Shown here in pieces: positions 1 through 12,300 of a stretch of 64,000 nt of DNA (positions are counted from its first letter, which is position 1; each line of letters begins with the position of its first letter). The stretch covers positions 2,728,001-2,792,000 of the forward strand of contig NW_020825294.1 in the NCBI RefSeq assembly GCF_003286085.1. The letters are read 5' to 3'. Origin of the DNA: Drosophila persimilis. Lineage: Eukaryota; Arthropoda; Insecta; Diptera; Drosophilidae. The position numbers and the translations under genes are program-made. Under the pieces are notes generated by a model. That model had not been told where the DNA came from. It did not search any database and was given only the letters and a program-made list of their open reading frames with translations.

Positions 1-3000
1 ACATGCGCCAGCAATTATGCTAAAAGCGTTAAATTTATAGTTTCCCACACTCGGTCGGTGCTGTCGCCTCGGGCCCTTTAGAATTTTTAACATGGCTCGG
101 CCTGTCTGCATTGGCCACTAAATAAATGGCTTTTAGAGCACGCGTTAATGATGTTGATTGTGGCCAAGGGAGCTAACCGTGCACCCTTCGTCCCTGTACC
201 TGCGTCGCCGTGTACCAGTGCTCGGTTCCATCCCCAGTCCCAGTCCCAGTCGCAGTCCTGGTCTCCTCCCAGCCACGATCCTACTACGATTCCATGTTTA
301 ATGTTTTATAGCTGCTCGAGAGGGGCAGACAGCACGTTCCTGTTGGTCTCTGTCCGGTTTATTTTTATGATGATAGATGGTCTGTGGTCCCGTATTTGCT
401 GTCTCGCTGCTGCCTGTTGTTAAAAAGGATTTAATACCATATTTATTAGAGGTGTAAGTGCATGCGTGTGTGTGCCTGTGCATGTGTGTGGCATAAAGGT
501 GTTGCAAATGCGGTGGCAATGCTGCGGCATTCGCTAATGGTTTGCATACTGGTTGGCCCTTAAGTATCTGATAACAAATGGACATTCAAGATCGTTTTGC
601 CGGCAATAAAACAATGATTAATAGGGCATTTGCCAAATGTAACTATATTATTATGATAGCACACTCGTTTGGTATTCTTTTAGCTCTTTTTATAACATTT
701 TTCCACCCCTTTTTCCTGTAGGTTTTTGAAAGTGTCATTGCAAAGTATTTAGTTGGAGACCAATTTAAGGAAATCCACTCTGCCAATATCTATGTTTCCA
801 ACAATATTAGGCTGTAAGGTACCACTGTCCTACGGTTTATTTTCATACACAACGATGCATTCCCAGAGAGCCGTGGAAATAACAAAACATTGTGCACTTA
901 AAATGCAAAGCGAGCATAAAACCGAAACTAACAAAAACTCCAAAAAAATCCAAACAAAAGATGCCGAAAAAATTAAAGTGTAGGCAGAGCAGTGCATCGA
1001 AAGCTTCACAGATTCCCACAGAGGCTGCAAGGAAAAGCAACGAAACACACAAAATAAGAAGAAAAACATTTACAGGAAAACTCATCACTCAAAGACTGGG
1101 ACCAGGACGGGCCAGTCCAGGCCATTGGCTACCTCCCAGCTCCCAGCTCCATTCCCGGCCAGGCGGTGCTCTGGAAAAAATACCACATAAACAATCCGGA
1201 TGGGGATGGGTTGAAGGCGGGACTGGAGGCCAACCAGGAAAATGGTTTAAAACTCAATTAAAGTTTTAGCCGCAAAATAAATGCAAAAACGACGATGGCA
1301 GCGTCGACAGGAGGAAAAAAAAAATACAACAAATAACAACGATTTTGGGAGAGCCCAAAATCAAATCGCTGATTATTTGGATACCCTTTCTCGCCTCTAA
1401 GGTGGGGAAAGTAATTTTAGAGATACATAGAAAAGTGGTTTGAATGACAAAATGATTTGCAGAGATATCTGGTTATTTCTGTTGCTAAAGAGTATATTGA
1501 ATGTCGTTTCATTTAAATTCGTTTCCAGAAATTACTTTATTTTATATAAAATATTATTTGTATTATGTTAGTCGTCAACAATTTGTAAATTGATTTTTAA
1601 ATATCCATAAATATATATAATTTGCATTCTTGAAACTACAACTGTATGCAAAAGAACTTCTATTATACCAGACCCATATGCAAGTTCTTGAAAAGGTATT
1701 ACCTTTTTATTGCATAAATGAAGTACATAAAGTACGCACAGAATGTGTTGAGCATAGTTTATTTATATTTAATCTAATAAATGTATTTCTAAAGAATAAT
1801 TGTAAATATAACAAGAAGATTATATTGTACTTAAAGTTTGTTCTTTCTCACCAGCTAAAGGAAAGGAAAGAATGTTTCTATTTGAAATCCAATCACACAA
1901 TTTCCTCTGGTTAGGGCAACCAGTGCTCGTATTTTCCTCTAGAATGAAATGCACAAAGTGCTGGCCATCAGCGCTTGCCACGCCCACAGGCATGCCAGCC
2001 TCCCCTCTCTCTAACCATGGCACTTTTGATGGCTGTAATTCAAATGAAAATTACACAAATGAATTGAATTTCCGAAAAATGCAGCAGCAGCAGCAGCCGT
2101 GGCAGCAGTAGAGAAGGAAAAACTTTGATGAGCCTCGAATTTGGTTTGGGAATGAGTGTAATGATTGTATGTGGGTATGGGGTGGCGGAGTGGAGGAGTG
2201 GGTGTTGGTACTGGAGGCAGTACGGGTGAGAGTACGGGTGATTGTGTGTGTTTGTTTGTTTGCGATTAGTTTACGCGCCTCTGGCGGGGCACTGCCTTTG
2301 GCAATGGTTGCACCTCGTTTGACTCGTTGTCGATTGGAGTGCAGTTGGACTAACGAGTTGCTCGAGTTCGACGAAGTTTGGTGAAAATTTAATGGCGCAT
2401 TCTTGCCACACGCTGCCTGCCTGCCCGCCTGCCTCCCTGCCTGCCACAAGAGTTTGAATTTGTTTTATTGGAGCGTGAAATCGTGTTTTGTTTTTAATTC
2501 TGTTGTGTTTTTCTCTGATTTGGTAAGCAGCAGGAATGGGGCATGGGGCGTGGAGCATGGCGATTGGTGAACGGAGTGGGGAATCAAATCAAAGTGCCAG
2601 AATATACGTACGATTATACCTACCCACAAATAAGATAGTTGACGCTTTCCATCATACATATAATAGCCGCATCGGCCATCAGCCACCAGACACCAGCCAT
2701 CAGCCATCAGCATAGATACAAACGTCTGCCAGCTAATTTGAATGCAGAAATGATATTAAATGAAGGCATTTAAGTGGCTCACGTGCATTAAAATGGAATG
2801 AATGGTGTGGCATTCCCCAAAATGCTGCACCGTGGTAATGAGTCATTACACATGCAACGCAAAGCGGGCGACGCACGGGCCACAGCAAACTTTTGCCACT
2901 GCCACAATTTGTGGAACGTGAATGTGGCTAAAATGCGGCAAAACATTAAGTTGAATTATGCAATAAAAAATAATGCAATAATAGTTGAACTGGCACATGC

Positions 3001-3440
3001 CCCACAACAGCCCCAAAAATTGGAGAGTCAGGAAGCGCCAGACCATTAGGGGTTCCTCTGAAACCTGGGAAACCCATATGGTGTATACAAATACAGTGCG
3101 TTTCATAGATGTAAGTGATTCAGCTATTGCCATGTAGTCTGCGCCCAAGTGATGGCATTTATTGTAGCATTATGTTGGATGTCCAACAACTGACACAAAA
3201 TCATAGTAAATTTGTTTTTTTTAGGACTCGCTGTCTTATATTTCGTATACGCACTGTACTCGTGCATAGTTTTATGCTGTCCAAACACGGCAACAGTTTT
3301 TTCTTGTTCACCCAAATTAATTTTGTATTTCATTTTGCTGGAAATTGAGTTTAAGCGACAAACAAAAATTTCAGAAGAGCAGAAGGGGCAGAAGGGGGCG
3401 AAGGGTCGACTCACGAGAACGTTTTGCGAGAATTAAAGTA
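1..3440. other. Intergenic flank, no gene seen
   Basis: I see no recognisable gene in this stretch. Open frames on both strands are short and low in complexity, for example CAG/CTG and CTGCC-type runs around 2,085-2,110 and 2,410-2,450. They have no domain signal and no consistent splice pattern. The DNA is moderately AT-rich with short simple repeats. It could be intron or flank of a gene lying to the left of the window; the sequence does not decide this. Confidence 0.5.
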
Positions 3441-4501
3441 AAAATTAAAATACTGAAGAATGTGTTTATTTATTTAGTATACATGACATTAAATATATAT
3501 GTGTAAATTGCAGCTTTCGAACACAAACAAGTCCCGATTTAGGGGCTAAGTATTAAAATGATGAACAACATATCTAGTAACGATACTGAAAACTTGGATC
3601 CGAACCATAGACAATGCACCCACATGGATAACCTGTAAGAGGCGTTCAATGAAAGGAGACATGTAGAATCAGTAATACGCATACGAGGGGGTTAATCAAT
3701 AAAAGACTGATCCATACATACATATATCTGACATTTATTCATGACACCAACAAAATATAGTAGAAATGGAACATTTTTACAGTGCTTACGTTAATAAGAA
3801 ATTCATTCGTTTTGCATTCGGTTAACATTAGGTATAATTTTTGAAATAATAATATCGAAACGGCTTAGTTTTGGTTCATACTCGAAACTGTGTGTGTTGT
3901 GGGTCAAGGTCAGGGTACTTGTGGTATCTGTGCCAACACCTAGCCACCAAACAAGGGGAACCGTGTCCAAACTACTTGACCAATGCTGTTTATGGCGACT
4001 GTGGCAGGCATCAAAGAGACATAGTTGAACAACAAATTTAGAAAACATTCGAGTTAATTTTGTACACATATAAAGTTGGGGGAGGTGGGAGTTAGGGAGG
4101 TATTAAGAGTGTTGATTGCACCAAAAAAATACCAAAAACTACAAAACATTACCGAAGCCTTAGGGGCTAACATCTGAAACGAGAGAGAGAGTTTTTCACT
4201 TGCATGAATGTATTATTGGAAGTATTTTTAGCCTCATTTACTGGCAGCCTCTACATGTATGTTTTGGTAGCTTGTTGGTATTTTCTGATCTTATCCGAAA
4301 AGATATATGTTTATGTATTCCCAAAATATTTACATGCCCGATTAATGCAGAAGTAGGAGAAAACAAAAAATAAATTCACAAAGCCTCTCCAGCATGGCCT
4401 CGCCATCACGTAGTACACGATAAATTCTCTAGTTACACAATGACACAATGGCAAATAAATGTACAGCAATGGACGGCAAAAATTCACATTTAGAAAACAG
4501 T
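3441..4501 (-). other. 3' UTR and downstream flank of the TMEM268-like gene
   Basis: This lies directly downstream of the distal stop codon (4502-4504) of the minus-strand TMEM268-like gene. No coding signal is visible. On the minus strand the first clear AATAAA after the stop reads across 3739-3734, about 760 nt downstream, so a 3' UTR of that size is plausible. More AATAAA copies lie near 3460-3470. Confidence 0.4.
3734..3739 (-). terminator. Candidate polyadenylation signal, TMEM268-like gene
   Basis: AATAAA on the minus strand, the first canonical copy downstream of the distal stop codon at 4502-4504. Position relative to the gene is the only support. Confidence 0.3.
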
Positions 4502-4723
4502 TTAGCTATCGTAGCGCTCAGATGCCAACACCCAATGGACAAAATTGCAACACTTGAACTTGCCTCGCGGTTTGCACTGCAAGTGCTCTTTGATGTACTG
4601 GCAGGGGCACTGAAACTGCCCGCAGTGGCGGCCCGGCTCCAGGGGCGTGACGTCCACCAGGCCCCGCAGCGCCTCCATGCCCCAACGGGAGCCGTAGCGC
4701 AGAAACAGCTGCAGTCCGCGCTC
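4502..4723 (-). CDS. Distal alternative last exon of the TMEM268-like gene
   Basis: A phase-0 acceptor (CTCTCTGTAG before 4723) opens a 74-codon exon ending TAA at 4504-4502. It encodes ERGLQLFLRYGSRWG, then CPCQYIKEHLQ and a CC pair. The donor at 5577 ends in phase 0, so it can join here by skipping 5386-5156. This version resembles the human family C-terminus (LLAVFGGYY, CPCQLIEAY, CC) at least as well as the proximal exon does. It is an alternative to the 5156-5386 exon, not an addition, because that exon ends in a stop codon. Confidence 0.8.
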   Translation of the reverse strand, partial: ERGLQLFLRYGSRWGMEALRGLVDVTPLEPGRHCGQFQCPCQYIKEHLQCKPRGKFKCCNFVHWVLASERYDS

Positions 4724-7700
4724 CTACAGAGAGATCAGGGGTAGATCGGGAAATGAGAAACACAGAAGAGTAAGCAGATATTGAGATGAGATATTTGGGT
4801 AGATCGAGTGGGTTAGAAACTGGAGTGTGTGGTAATCGTCATGAATGGTGGATGGGTCATGTCATGAAAGTGCGGATTATTTAAATGCAATAACAGAAAT
4901 GTGCTGCATACTTTCGGGATGCAATTTTAATTAAACGGTAAACGAAAAACGAAACTTAATCTGAATCTGAAACTGAAACTGAAACTAACTGTAACGAAAT
5001 CAAATCATATCAAATTAATTGCTTAAAAATACAATACAATGACAAAACTTCGTGTGCTTTTGTTTTCGTTCTGCAATTTAATTCATTCACGCTAATCAAA
5101 ACACGGAAAATTACAATTCTTGTGTGTACAAATCAGAGAGATTCTGCCTGTGGTTTCAGAGCCAGCAGCCCATGCAGTTGATGCCACAGCATTGGCGATG
5201 CTGCAGGCTAATTTTGATTTTATTGCGCAGCAATTCCTCCTCATACTGACAGGGGCAGATGGACGACTGCAGATGCCTGGGCGTTTCGTGGACTCCCGCC
5301 TCCTGGACCGTCCAGTCGAGGCGACGACGCAGGAAATCCTTGCCCCATCGCTGCAGATAGCTAAGGAAGAGCTCCTGGGCAAAGGCCTAGAGAGAGCAGT
5401 TAATAATTGGTGAGGTGCGTGAGTGGCAGCGAGAGAAAGATAGACAGAGGTGGGATCGAGAGGTTCGAGAGGGGATGATGATGAAAGAAGCAACAACTAC
5501 CTGAATTCATATATGCATGTATGCATGTAAGATCTCCCAACCGACTGTACTCGCATGAAATCAAAATACTCGCTCACCTGCTTACGCGGCATCCTCACTG
5601 GCTGACTGCCCTGAATGACAATATCGTTCAGATCAATGTCCAGCTTGGCCTCCCAGCCCGCCTTGATGGCCTCGCCGCCGTTTTGCTCCGTGTGCTCCAG
5701 GAACTCGTTGAGGAAGCTCACGCATTGCGTGGCATCGAAGTACATGAAGCAGAGGTTGACCTTGTGGCACGAGATGCGGCCTCGGTCATCCAGCACCAGG
5801 AGTATTTTGTGACGCATCAGCTGCTTGTTGACCCGGGCCAGGCACTTCTCCAGGCCGCGCGACAGCCGCAGTTTCACCCACATGCACAGGAATATGGCCG
5901 CCGCATTCAAGAATAACCAGCCCACGCCCAGTGCGAACAGGGCCACGCCCTGCAGTCCCGAGAACAGCAACGCCAGCAGCACTGTGAAGGCGAACAGGAT
6001 CCAACAGACGAGGATGCGCTTGTAGCAAATGTTGTACACGGTGAAGCGGTAATCATTCACCAGCGTCTCCATCGCATTCACATAGTCCTCCACTGTGAGC
6101 TGCGGGCGGCGATCGAGAGACATTAGATGATGGATAATTTTTCAATTCACTCCGCTTACCGTCAGACCCTGGGCCATCAACTCCTCCGGCACCAGCTCCG
6201 GACGAAATATTGCGGGCGTAATCCAAGGCCATTTGGTGTTGGCCGGAAGCAGTGTGACAATCACATCGCCATTCGCTGTGGTACATCATTGGGGAAAGAA
6301 ATAGATATTCAAGAATTGTTGAGCTGGTGTACTACCCAAAAACGATGCAGGTACTTACCAAATCCCTCACGGATGCGACCCGTTGACAGTTCAATTGTGC
6401 GCATGCCGGAGCCCTGATCCATCGGTATGCTGGTGCTGCTGCTGCCATGGGCTCCGTTGCCGTTATGGTGGCTGGAGGACGAGGCTGGAGCCTGGACGGA
6501 GGAGGCTGAGGCTACCGTTGCTTTTTGGTTTATTAGCTGCTGGGGGTGTCGGGCCGGGGTGGAGCCGCTCGCCCCGCTGGCAACGTTGCCACTGACAATG
6601 CCACTGCCGGATGCATTCAGATTAACGTGCGTACTCTCAGTTGTCAAAACAGCGGGCGCCACATCCGGCGACGAGGCTGCGGCTGTGCCTGGTGCCGGGA
6701 CTGGGGCTGGGGACGCAGCTGTTGTCGAGGAAACGGCTGGGCGCTGTGGAAATGCCAACAACAATGGGTTAATAGTGCTCTTGGCCTTAGAACGTCGAAG
6801 GGTCAGCCTGCGGCCGGCAAGCCAGCAAAGAAAATTATGCAAATGGGCAAAAGAAAATCAATTTTATTGATTTTTGATTTTACATTTTAAGCGCTGCAGG
6901 GCCGAGAGAGTCGTTAAAAACGTATCTATAAATCTGGCCACAAATGCGAGCTGCAAACATCAATTGCAATGAGAATAATTTGTCAATTTGCACGTACGCG
7001 TTTGAGAGCTTCATGGCCCCTAAATAGATTCGCCAAGGCAATCCACTGGCTTCAAAAGGCGGCCAGCAGCTGTACAGCTGCACAGCTGAATTGTTCAGTT
7101 TTTGCTTGTCCCAATACGCGTAACATAAAACTCTCATTCGAGTATGGCCATACACTAAATCTAATGAATGTTTGTGCAATAAAAAAACGTATCCACGTCT
7201 AATTGGAATTACCGGAATCTGTAGTTCTTATCTCTCTTCCGATAGCAAAGACAAACAAAAGATTCAGGTTTCAGGCACATATTTAAACATTTATAACTAT
7301 TTATGCCGGCTCCAAAACAAACTACAAAACACTGATAAACTAAGATAAACAAGTTAAAGCCCTAGGAACTTCCTGAGAGTCTGCAGCATCTACTTAGTGG
7401 ATCCGCAAACATTGATATAGCTCTAGATTATAATGCGGCCTAATTGCAATGAGTCGGCCCTGAGCATATAGAATCGATTTCATGCTAGACTATTCTCTAA
7501 AGTATCAAGGCCAGTAACAAACAATCAAAAAAGTATATCCCATTTAAATTAAATCCAGTAATTTAGGTAGCTACAATTATATTCCGAAAATACTACTATA
7601 ACACAAAATATACGTATTTTATATGCCAATTTTCACAGTTACACGAAACCACCTTAAGGCCACAGGCTGTTAACGGACTCCAATTGCAAATTGCAAAAAA

Positions 7701-8915
7701 ATAAATTATACAAATATAAATATTAAATATTTACTTCGGAGAAACAGTAAACAAAAGAAGCACCGGTGAAGGTGAAATGTTTTAGCAATCGCTCGTGGAA
7801 ACGGAATATGAATTCGGTTTATCTTTCGTTGTGGCGAGGTATATGGGAGTGGAACATTGCGAAGATAAAAGTTCAGAACTTTCAAGAGAATTCTTTGTTA
7901 TTATTGAAATGTAAACTGATCTGAATAAAACCTGGCATTCTTTTATCGGTAAAATATAGGCGAAAGTCTGGTTAAATTAACAGAACAAACAGAACTTCAG
8001 AAACACACAGCTACTGTGACGTGTCACTTATGTACCTACCGAAACCCAATACAATCATGACTACATCGAGTCAGAGTTTATCACCGGATGGAGCGCCCCT
8101 CTGGTACAACTTCTCAGCCAGGGTCTACTACACTCGGTAGAACCTCATTTGTCATGCGAGAAACGTTCCCAAAAACAACACAAAAGAGAGTTTGAGAATC
8201 AAAAAACAACTTTTCATAACAACTCCATTAAGCGGGGACAGTAAAAGTACAGTGGACACTGACTTAAGGGGAAATTTTACTTTTTCTATTATTTATTATT
8301 ATTTCCAGTCAGTTGAAAGATTAAGTTGTCCACAGTAGATACCTAGTAGAAACTACATAGATATTTCCCATTAATGGAACAGCTAACACTCATATATTCT
8401 GTTGGACAGAGAATTCACTGTAACAACCCTGTTTGTCTCTGTTTGTGCGTGATGGAGGGGGAATAAGGGCCAAATGCGCATTGGAATGCGTTTCGTTGCG
8501 TTTGGGTCACCCGCACGACAGGGAGAGAGAGTGCGAGAGAGCGAGAGAGCCAGACCGCGGAGAGAGAGCTACTCACCTGGACAGGTGTTGTTGTTGTTGT
8601 CGATAGTTGATTCGGACTGCGCGAGCGCGCCCGCCTGTTGTTGTTGCTGCTCACAACCGACGGCGGCGGCGGCAGAGCTAACTTGTTTTGCCGCTGCTGC
8701 GGCTGCGGCGGCTGCTGTTCTTGTTGTTGCTGTTGCTGTTGTGTGGCATCGCTGCCGTTACTGTTATTATTTTTTTCACTGCCGTCTGCCTCATCATCGA
8801 ATTTAACCCAATTTTTGTGCGTCTGTTTGTCGTCATCATTCTCATTGAGGGACACATCTTCCAAAGGATGAGTTTGCTGCTGCTGCTGCTGCGGCTGCGC
8901 CTTGGAGTCGTCCAT
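4502..8915 (-). CDS. TMEM268-like (DUF4481) two-pass membrane protein, two C-terminal isoforms
   Basis: Coding exons on the minus strand are 8915-8577, 6743-6359, 6275-6160, 6099-5578, then either 5386-5156 or 4723-4502. All donors and acceptors are GT-AG and codon phase is kept, giving 530 or 527 residues. Residues 1-280 are mostly low-complexity (Q, N, S, T and A rich), ending in a conserved NGDVIVTLL segment. Exon 4 begins LTVEDYVNAM and carries two hydrophobic helices at about residues 310-328 and 331-355, followed by a conserved cytosolic segment (LLVLDDRGRISCHKVN, CFMYFD). The last exon carries a CPCQ...CC motif. Human TMEM268, as I recall it, shares NGxV, the paired helices, WFVYFD and CPCQLIEAYILGTGCC, which identifies the family. 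The molecular role of the family is poorly known. The start is the first in-frame ATG (8915); upstream codons in that frame give no other ATG nearby. No gene symbol is given because I am not sure of the fly name. Confidence 0.85.
5156..5386 (-). CDS. Proximal alternative last exon of the TMEM268-like gene
   Basis: The acceptor TCTCTCTAG sits just above 5386 and the frame is phase 0. The exon holds 76 codons and stops with TGA at 5158-5156. It encodes AFAQELFLSYLQRWGKDFL, then CPCQYEEELL and an RQCCG motif. It aligns with the distal exon over its whole length (ELFLSYLQRWG versus QLFLRYGSRWG; CPCQYEEELL versus CPCQYIKEHL; CC), so the two are tandem duplicates. ATTAAA-type polyadenylation hexamers lie between the two exons on the minus strand (near 4,930 and 5,080), as a composite last exon would need. 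Confidence 0.8.
   Translation of the reverse strand, partial: AFAQELFLSYLQRWGKDFLRRRLDWTVQEAGVHETPRHLQSSICPCQYEEELLRNKIKISLQHRQCCGINCMGCWL
6744..8576 (-). other. First intron of the TMEM268-like gene
   Basis: This 1.8 kb intron runs from donor GTGAGT (8576-8571) to an acceptor TTTCCACAG just above 6743. The frame is phase 0 on both sides, joining ...TTTTTPVQ to RPAVSSTTA.... I see no gene inside. The interior is AT-rich without long open frames. Confidence 0.65.
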
Positions 8916-9367
8916 TTGGAATGCGAATCTCTCCAGCTGAAGGGGGTGCGGAGTGGATCGGGGCAAGGCGCGTGTCTTGAATTATTGGCAAACGTGTGGC
9001 CTGGCCAATGCAGCAGCGTTTTGTATGCGCGTTTTTATGGCCTGACGCTTACATAACCTCAATATCAATTCACACCTGAGTTGCTGCTGTTGCTGCTGCT
9101 GCTGCTGCTTATTGTCGTCTGTTTCTCTCACTCTTTCGTTTCCACTGCATAACGCGCCGCTTACGTGTTGGCCGCTCGCCCGTTCACGTCGCACTGCTGC
9201 GGCACACCCAGCAACAAAAACCACTCTCACGCAAATTATTCAGAGCCGAAAGCTCGGCTCGGCTCAGCTTGGCTTAAAGGCGCGCTCAGGCTGCTGGCGG
9301 TGCTCTGACCTGTTCCGTTCTCAAGTGTTCCCGTTCCGCGTACTGTAAGCTCTGGCCACAAGAGCAG

Positions 9368-9373
9368 AACTGA
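9368..9373 (-). promoter_or_regulatory. Candidate initiator (TCAGTT) for the TMEM268-like gene
   Basis: The minus strand reads GCTCAGTTCTGC here, a match to the fly initiator TCAKTY. A four-of-five match to the DPE consensus (AGTAC) falls at +28 to +32. This would give a 5' UTR of about 455 nt before the ATG at 8915. The UTR is rich in CAG-type triplets. The call rests on short motifs only. Confidence 0.3.
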
Positions 9374-9379
9374 GCGCTC

Positions 9380-12300
9380 ACCTGTTGCGGGCCCCCAGCT
9401 TTAGCGGAGCTTTCTCTCGCAGTCTTTATCTAGCGCGCTCTCCCACTCTTCATAGGTTCATTCATTAGAGTATCTGTTTGTATACCCTTGGAACAAGAAG
9501 GTTGCATGATTTTATCCTTATATTTGCAAAAAATGGCAGCAAGTTTATCCTAATCCAATGCAGAAAAGACTGTGGTATAGTCCTACTAATCGGATCACTA
9601 ATTGATAGATGTTGCAATACAGAAAAATGACCGACTTTAAGGCCATATATATATAACTCAGATATATTGTAATAGCAGATCTGACATTGTCACCATACAT
9701 GTAAAGGGTATCTAAGGTTTCGGCACCTAGCCATTCCTTTTTTGTAGAGTTTCGGTTGTTTTTTTTTTATGGCTCACATGACAAGTTTTTGTCTTTCCAG
9801 TATTTGTATCTTCTCCTCTCCCACTTGCATCTCCCACTCTATTTCTGTGATTCACAATTTGTTTTTGCTGTTGAATGATCACGTTTTTATCTTTGCATTC
9901 GTTTGTTTGCTTGTTTGAAGATCTCCGCAACAGAACATTTCGCAAAGAGAGCAGTGTGTATCGTGTATCGTGTATACAACCATCTCCATCCTGTCCATAC
10001 GCTGTCTCCGATTTCAAGACCAATAAACACTTCTTATCAGCCCCAATGGGAGGGTGCAATGCGCCCGAACCAAAGGTATCGTTCAGATACTGTTTGAGTA
10101 ACTTTTACAGCTAATGCGAGTATTACTAAATCCGCAAAATAAATAAATTTTAATACGAGTGTTTCTTTTTTGTGCAATTATTATTTGTGGCTTTTGTTTT
10201 TACAATATTTATCTTCATTTGTTAACCCTGTAATCGTAGAACGATCCTATATAACAGAAACATGAGCTTAAGTCATGTACAGGAACCAAGCATTAAACGC
10301 AAAAAATAAATTCATGATTTTTGTATAACAATACGTTCTGTCCAACTTCTCTAAAATTTCTAAGCTAAAAGCCTTCATAGCAAGTACAATTTAAATTATA
10401 GGTAAAATCAGAAATGTTCCTTGGCTACCAAACATTTGCAACGCTGTAAAAATATTTGCTTTTTTGTTTAGGGAAATACCAAACGAAGAATGCAATTTAA
10501 AATCAATTTGACGTTTGTTATGCCATTCAGTGGGGTCGGGGCCGGTGCCGGGTCCTGTTTTCCATGTCCCCCTTTCGATAAGCGGAAAGGCAGAAATTTA
10601 TGGCCATGGTGGATAGGAGAGGCGGATGGCTGGACCGCATAGTTTACGCCTGGACGGAGCAACCAACATTTTTTGGCTTGAATAAAATGTAAAATGCAAG
10701 GGCCCACAACATTATAGTGGCAATTGTTCGACTGGGCAGCCACAGAAAACTTTTCTGCCCATAAATTATGCTGCAAAATTATTATATAAGCGGCCAGTGT
10801 CGAACAGTGCCAAAGAAATTGGCCCCCGGCCAACACAGACCCAAGAGAGATAGACACAGAGGGTGGGGCGGAAGGAGCAAGAGAAAGCGAGCAGTGTGCC
10901 AACTATTGGGAAAAGTTGTTAAGCAAATTATGGCCTGGCACCGAGGCATTGGAAACTGTTACGCTCAAGTTGTCCGCATGTGGGAGGGAGGCCAGGAATG
11001 GAGCATGGAATGCTGCTTCAGATGGTCATCGCTGAAGGAGCTTGAGGCCCCTGACTAGCTGAATGGAGAAGGTTGAAACACTTGTCAGTTCTTAAGCGCT
11101 GCTTCAATAATGCATGACCCTTAAATAAAACACTAAATTCACTCATTAAATCTTTCCGTCGAATGGTAGTTCAGAACTCTGACCCAATGGCATCGCAAAT
11201 GGCATTTTCCAGCGTAACGTCGACATAGGAATGGATGGTCTACAGACAGACTAACAGACTACTGCCTACAAGGATTTTAAGAACAACAATCCCGAGAGAC
11301 CCCAAGAATAGCGCCACGAGACCATGGGTATATATATTTCACCACTTCTTTGAAGATTGTAAGTGACTCGCTTTCAGATCAGAGGGATCTTCGAGAGACA
11401 GGAATTTCCTGCAGCAATAAAGCGACATTTTTAATTATAGTCTGCTTCCCGTAGATACTTGCTTAAAACGCCCCAGACTGCGGTAATTCAGTGTGATCAG
11501 AGCCCCATTTTCCATTCCCACAGCTTTCACGTACAATAAGTCATTTCCATTAAGCCATAAATCGCTCAACAGCCCGAAAATCCTTTGTGCCACGACGAAC
11601 TTTGCTTCAATTTGGCTAAGTCTAAGGCAAGCCACAAAAAATGCAACCTCAGCCGATGGTGGGAAAGGCTGAATGGGGGGGCGGAGAGTCAGTCCGTCCG
11701 CCAGGCATCCAAGAGTCTAATTAGGCCAAATTAATTGCCTGCGCTTTTGACACTTGCGAAGAAGACTGAACCATCGGCCCATCGCAGAGTCAACAAGACA
11801 GCTGCCGGGCCCGCAACCAAGTACAACACTCAAAAGTCTATTTGCAAGCAACCGCCAACCGGCCCTAAACTCTCTCTCTCTCTACCTCTACGAGCTCCTT
11901 CCCCTCACCACTCGGGGAAAGAGTAATGTTGGCAATTTGTTGGTCGTCGTCTTATTAACCCGCAACAGGAGACAGAAGACAGGAGACAAGAGACGAAGAC
12001 CAAGAAGTTGGAGGCAACTTTTTGGCAAGCGCGAGAATGTCCAACGGGCATATAAATTAGCTGAGACTGAAGTTTCTTGCCCCCACTGCCACTGCCACTG
12101 CCACTGCCACTCCCTCTGCCTCTTTGCTACTTGCCTCTTGTATCTCCTCTCGGCTGCTGAGAAGGCGGGCAAAGTTTTGGCATCAAAAAATGTTTTCAAA
12201 TTAAGCTAATTTATATTATATAAACACGCTTAATGAGTGCCCTATGAAGGCGGTAAGGGGGAGGGCGGAGGGCGGAGGGCGGAGAAGGGAGAAAGTGGGA

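Noticed and set aside
10468-10902. 144-codon minus-strand frame
   Set aside because: No domain, no splice partners, and an overlapping plus-strand frame of similar quality; treated as chance.
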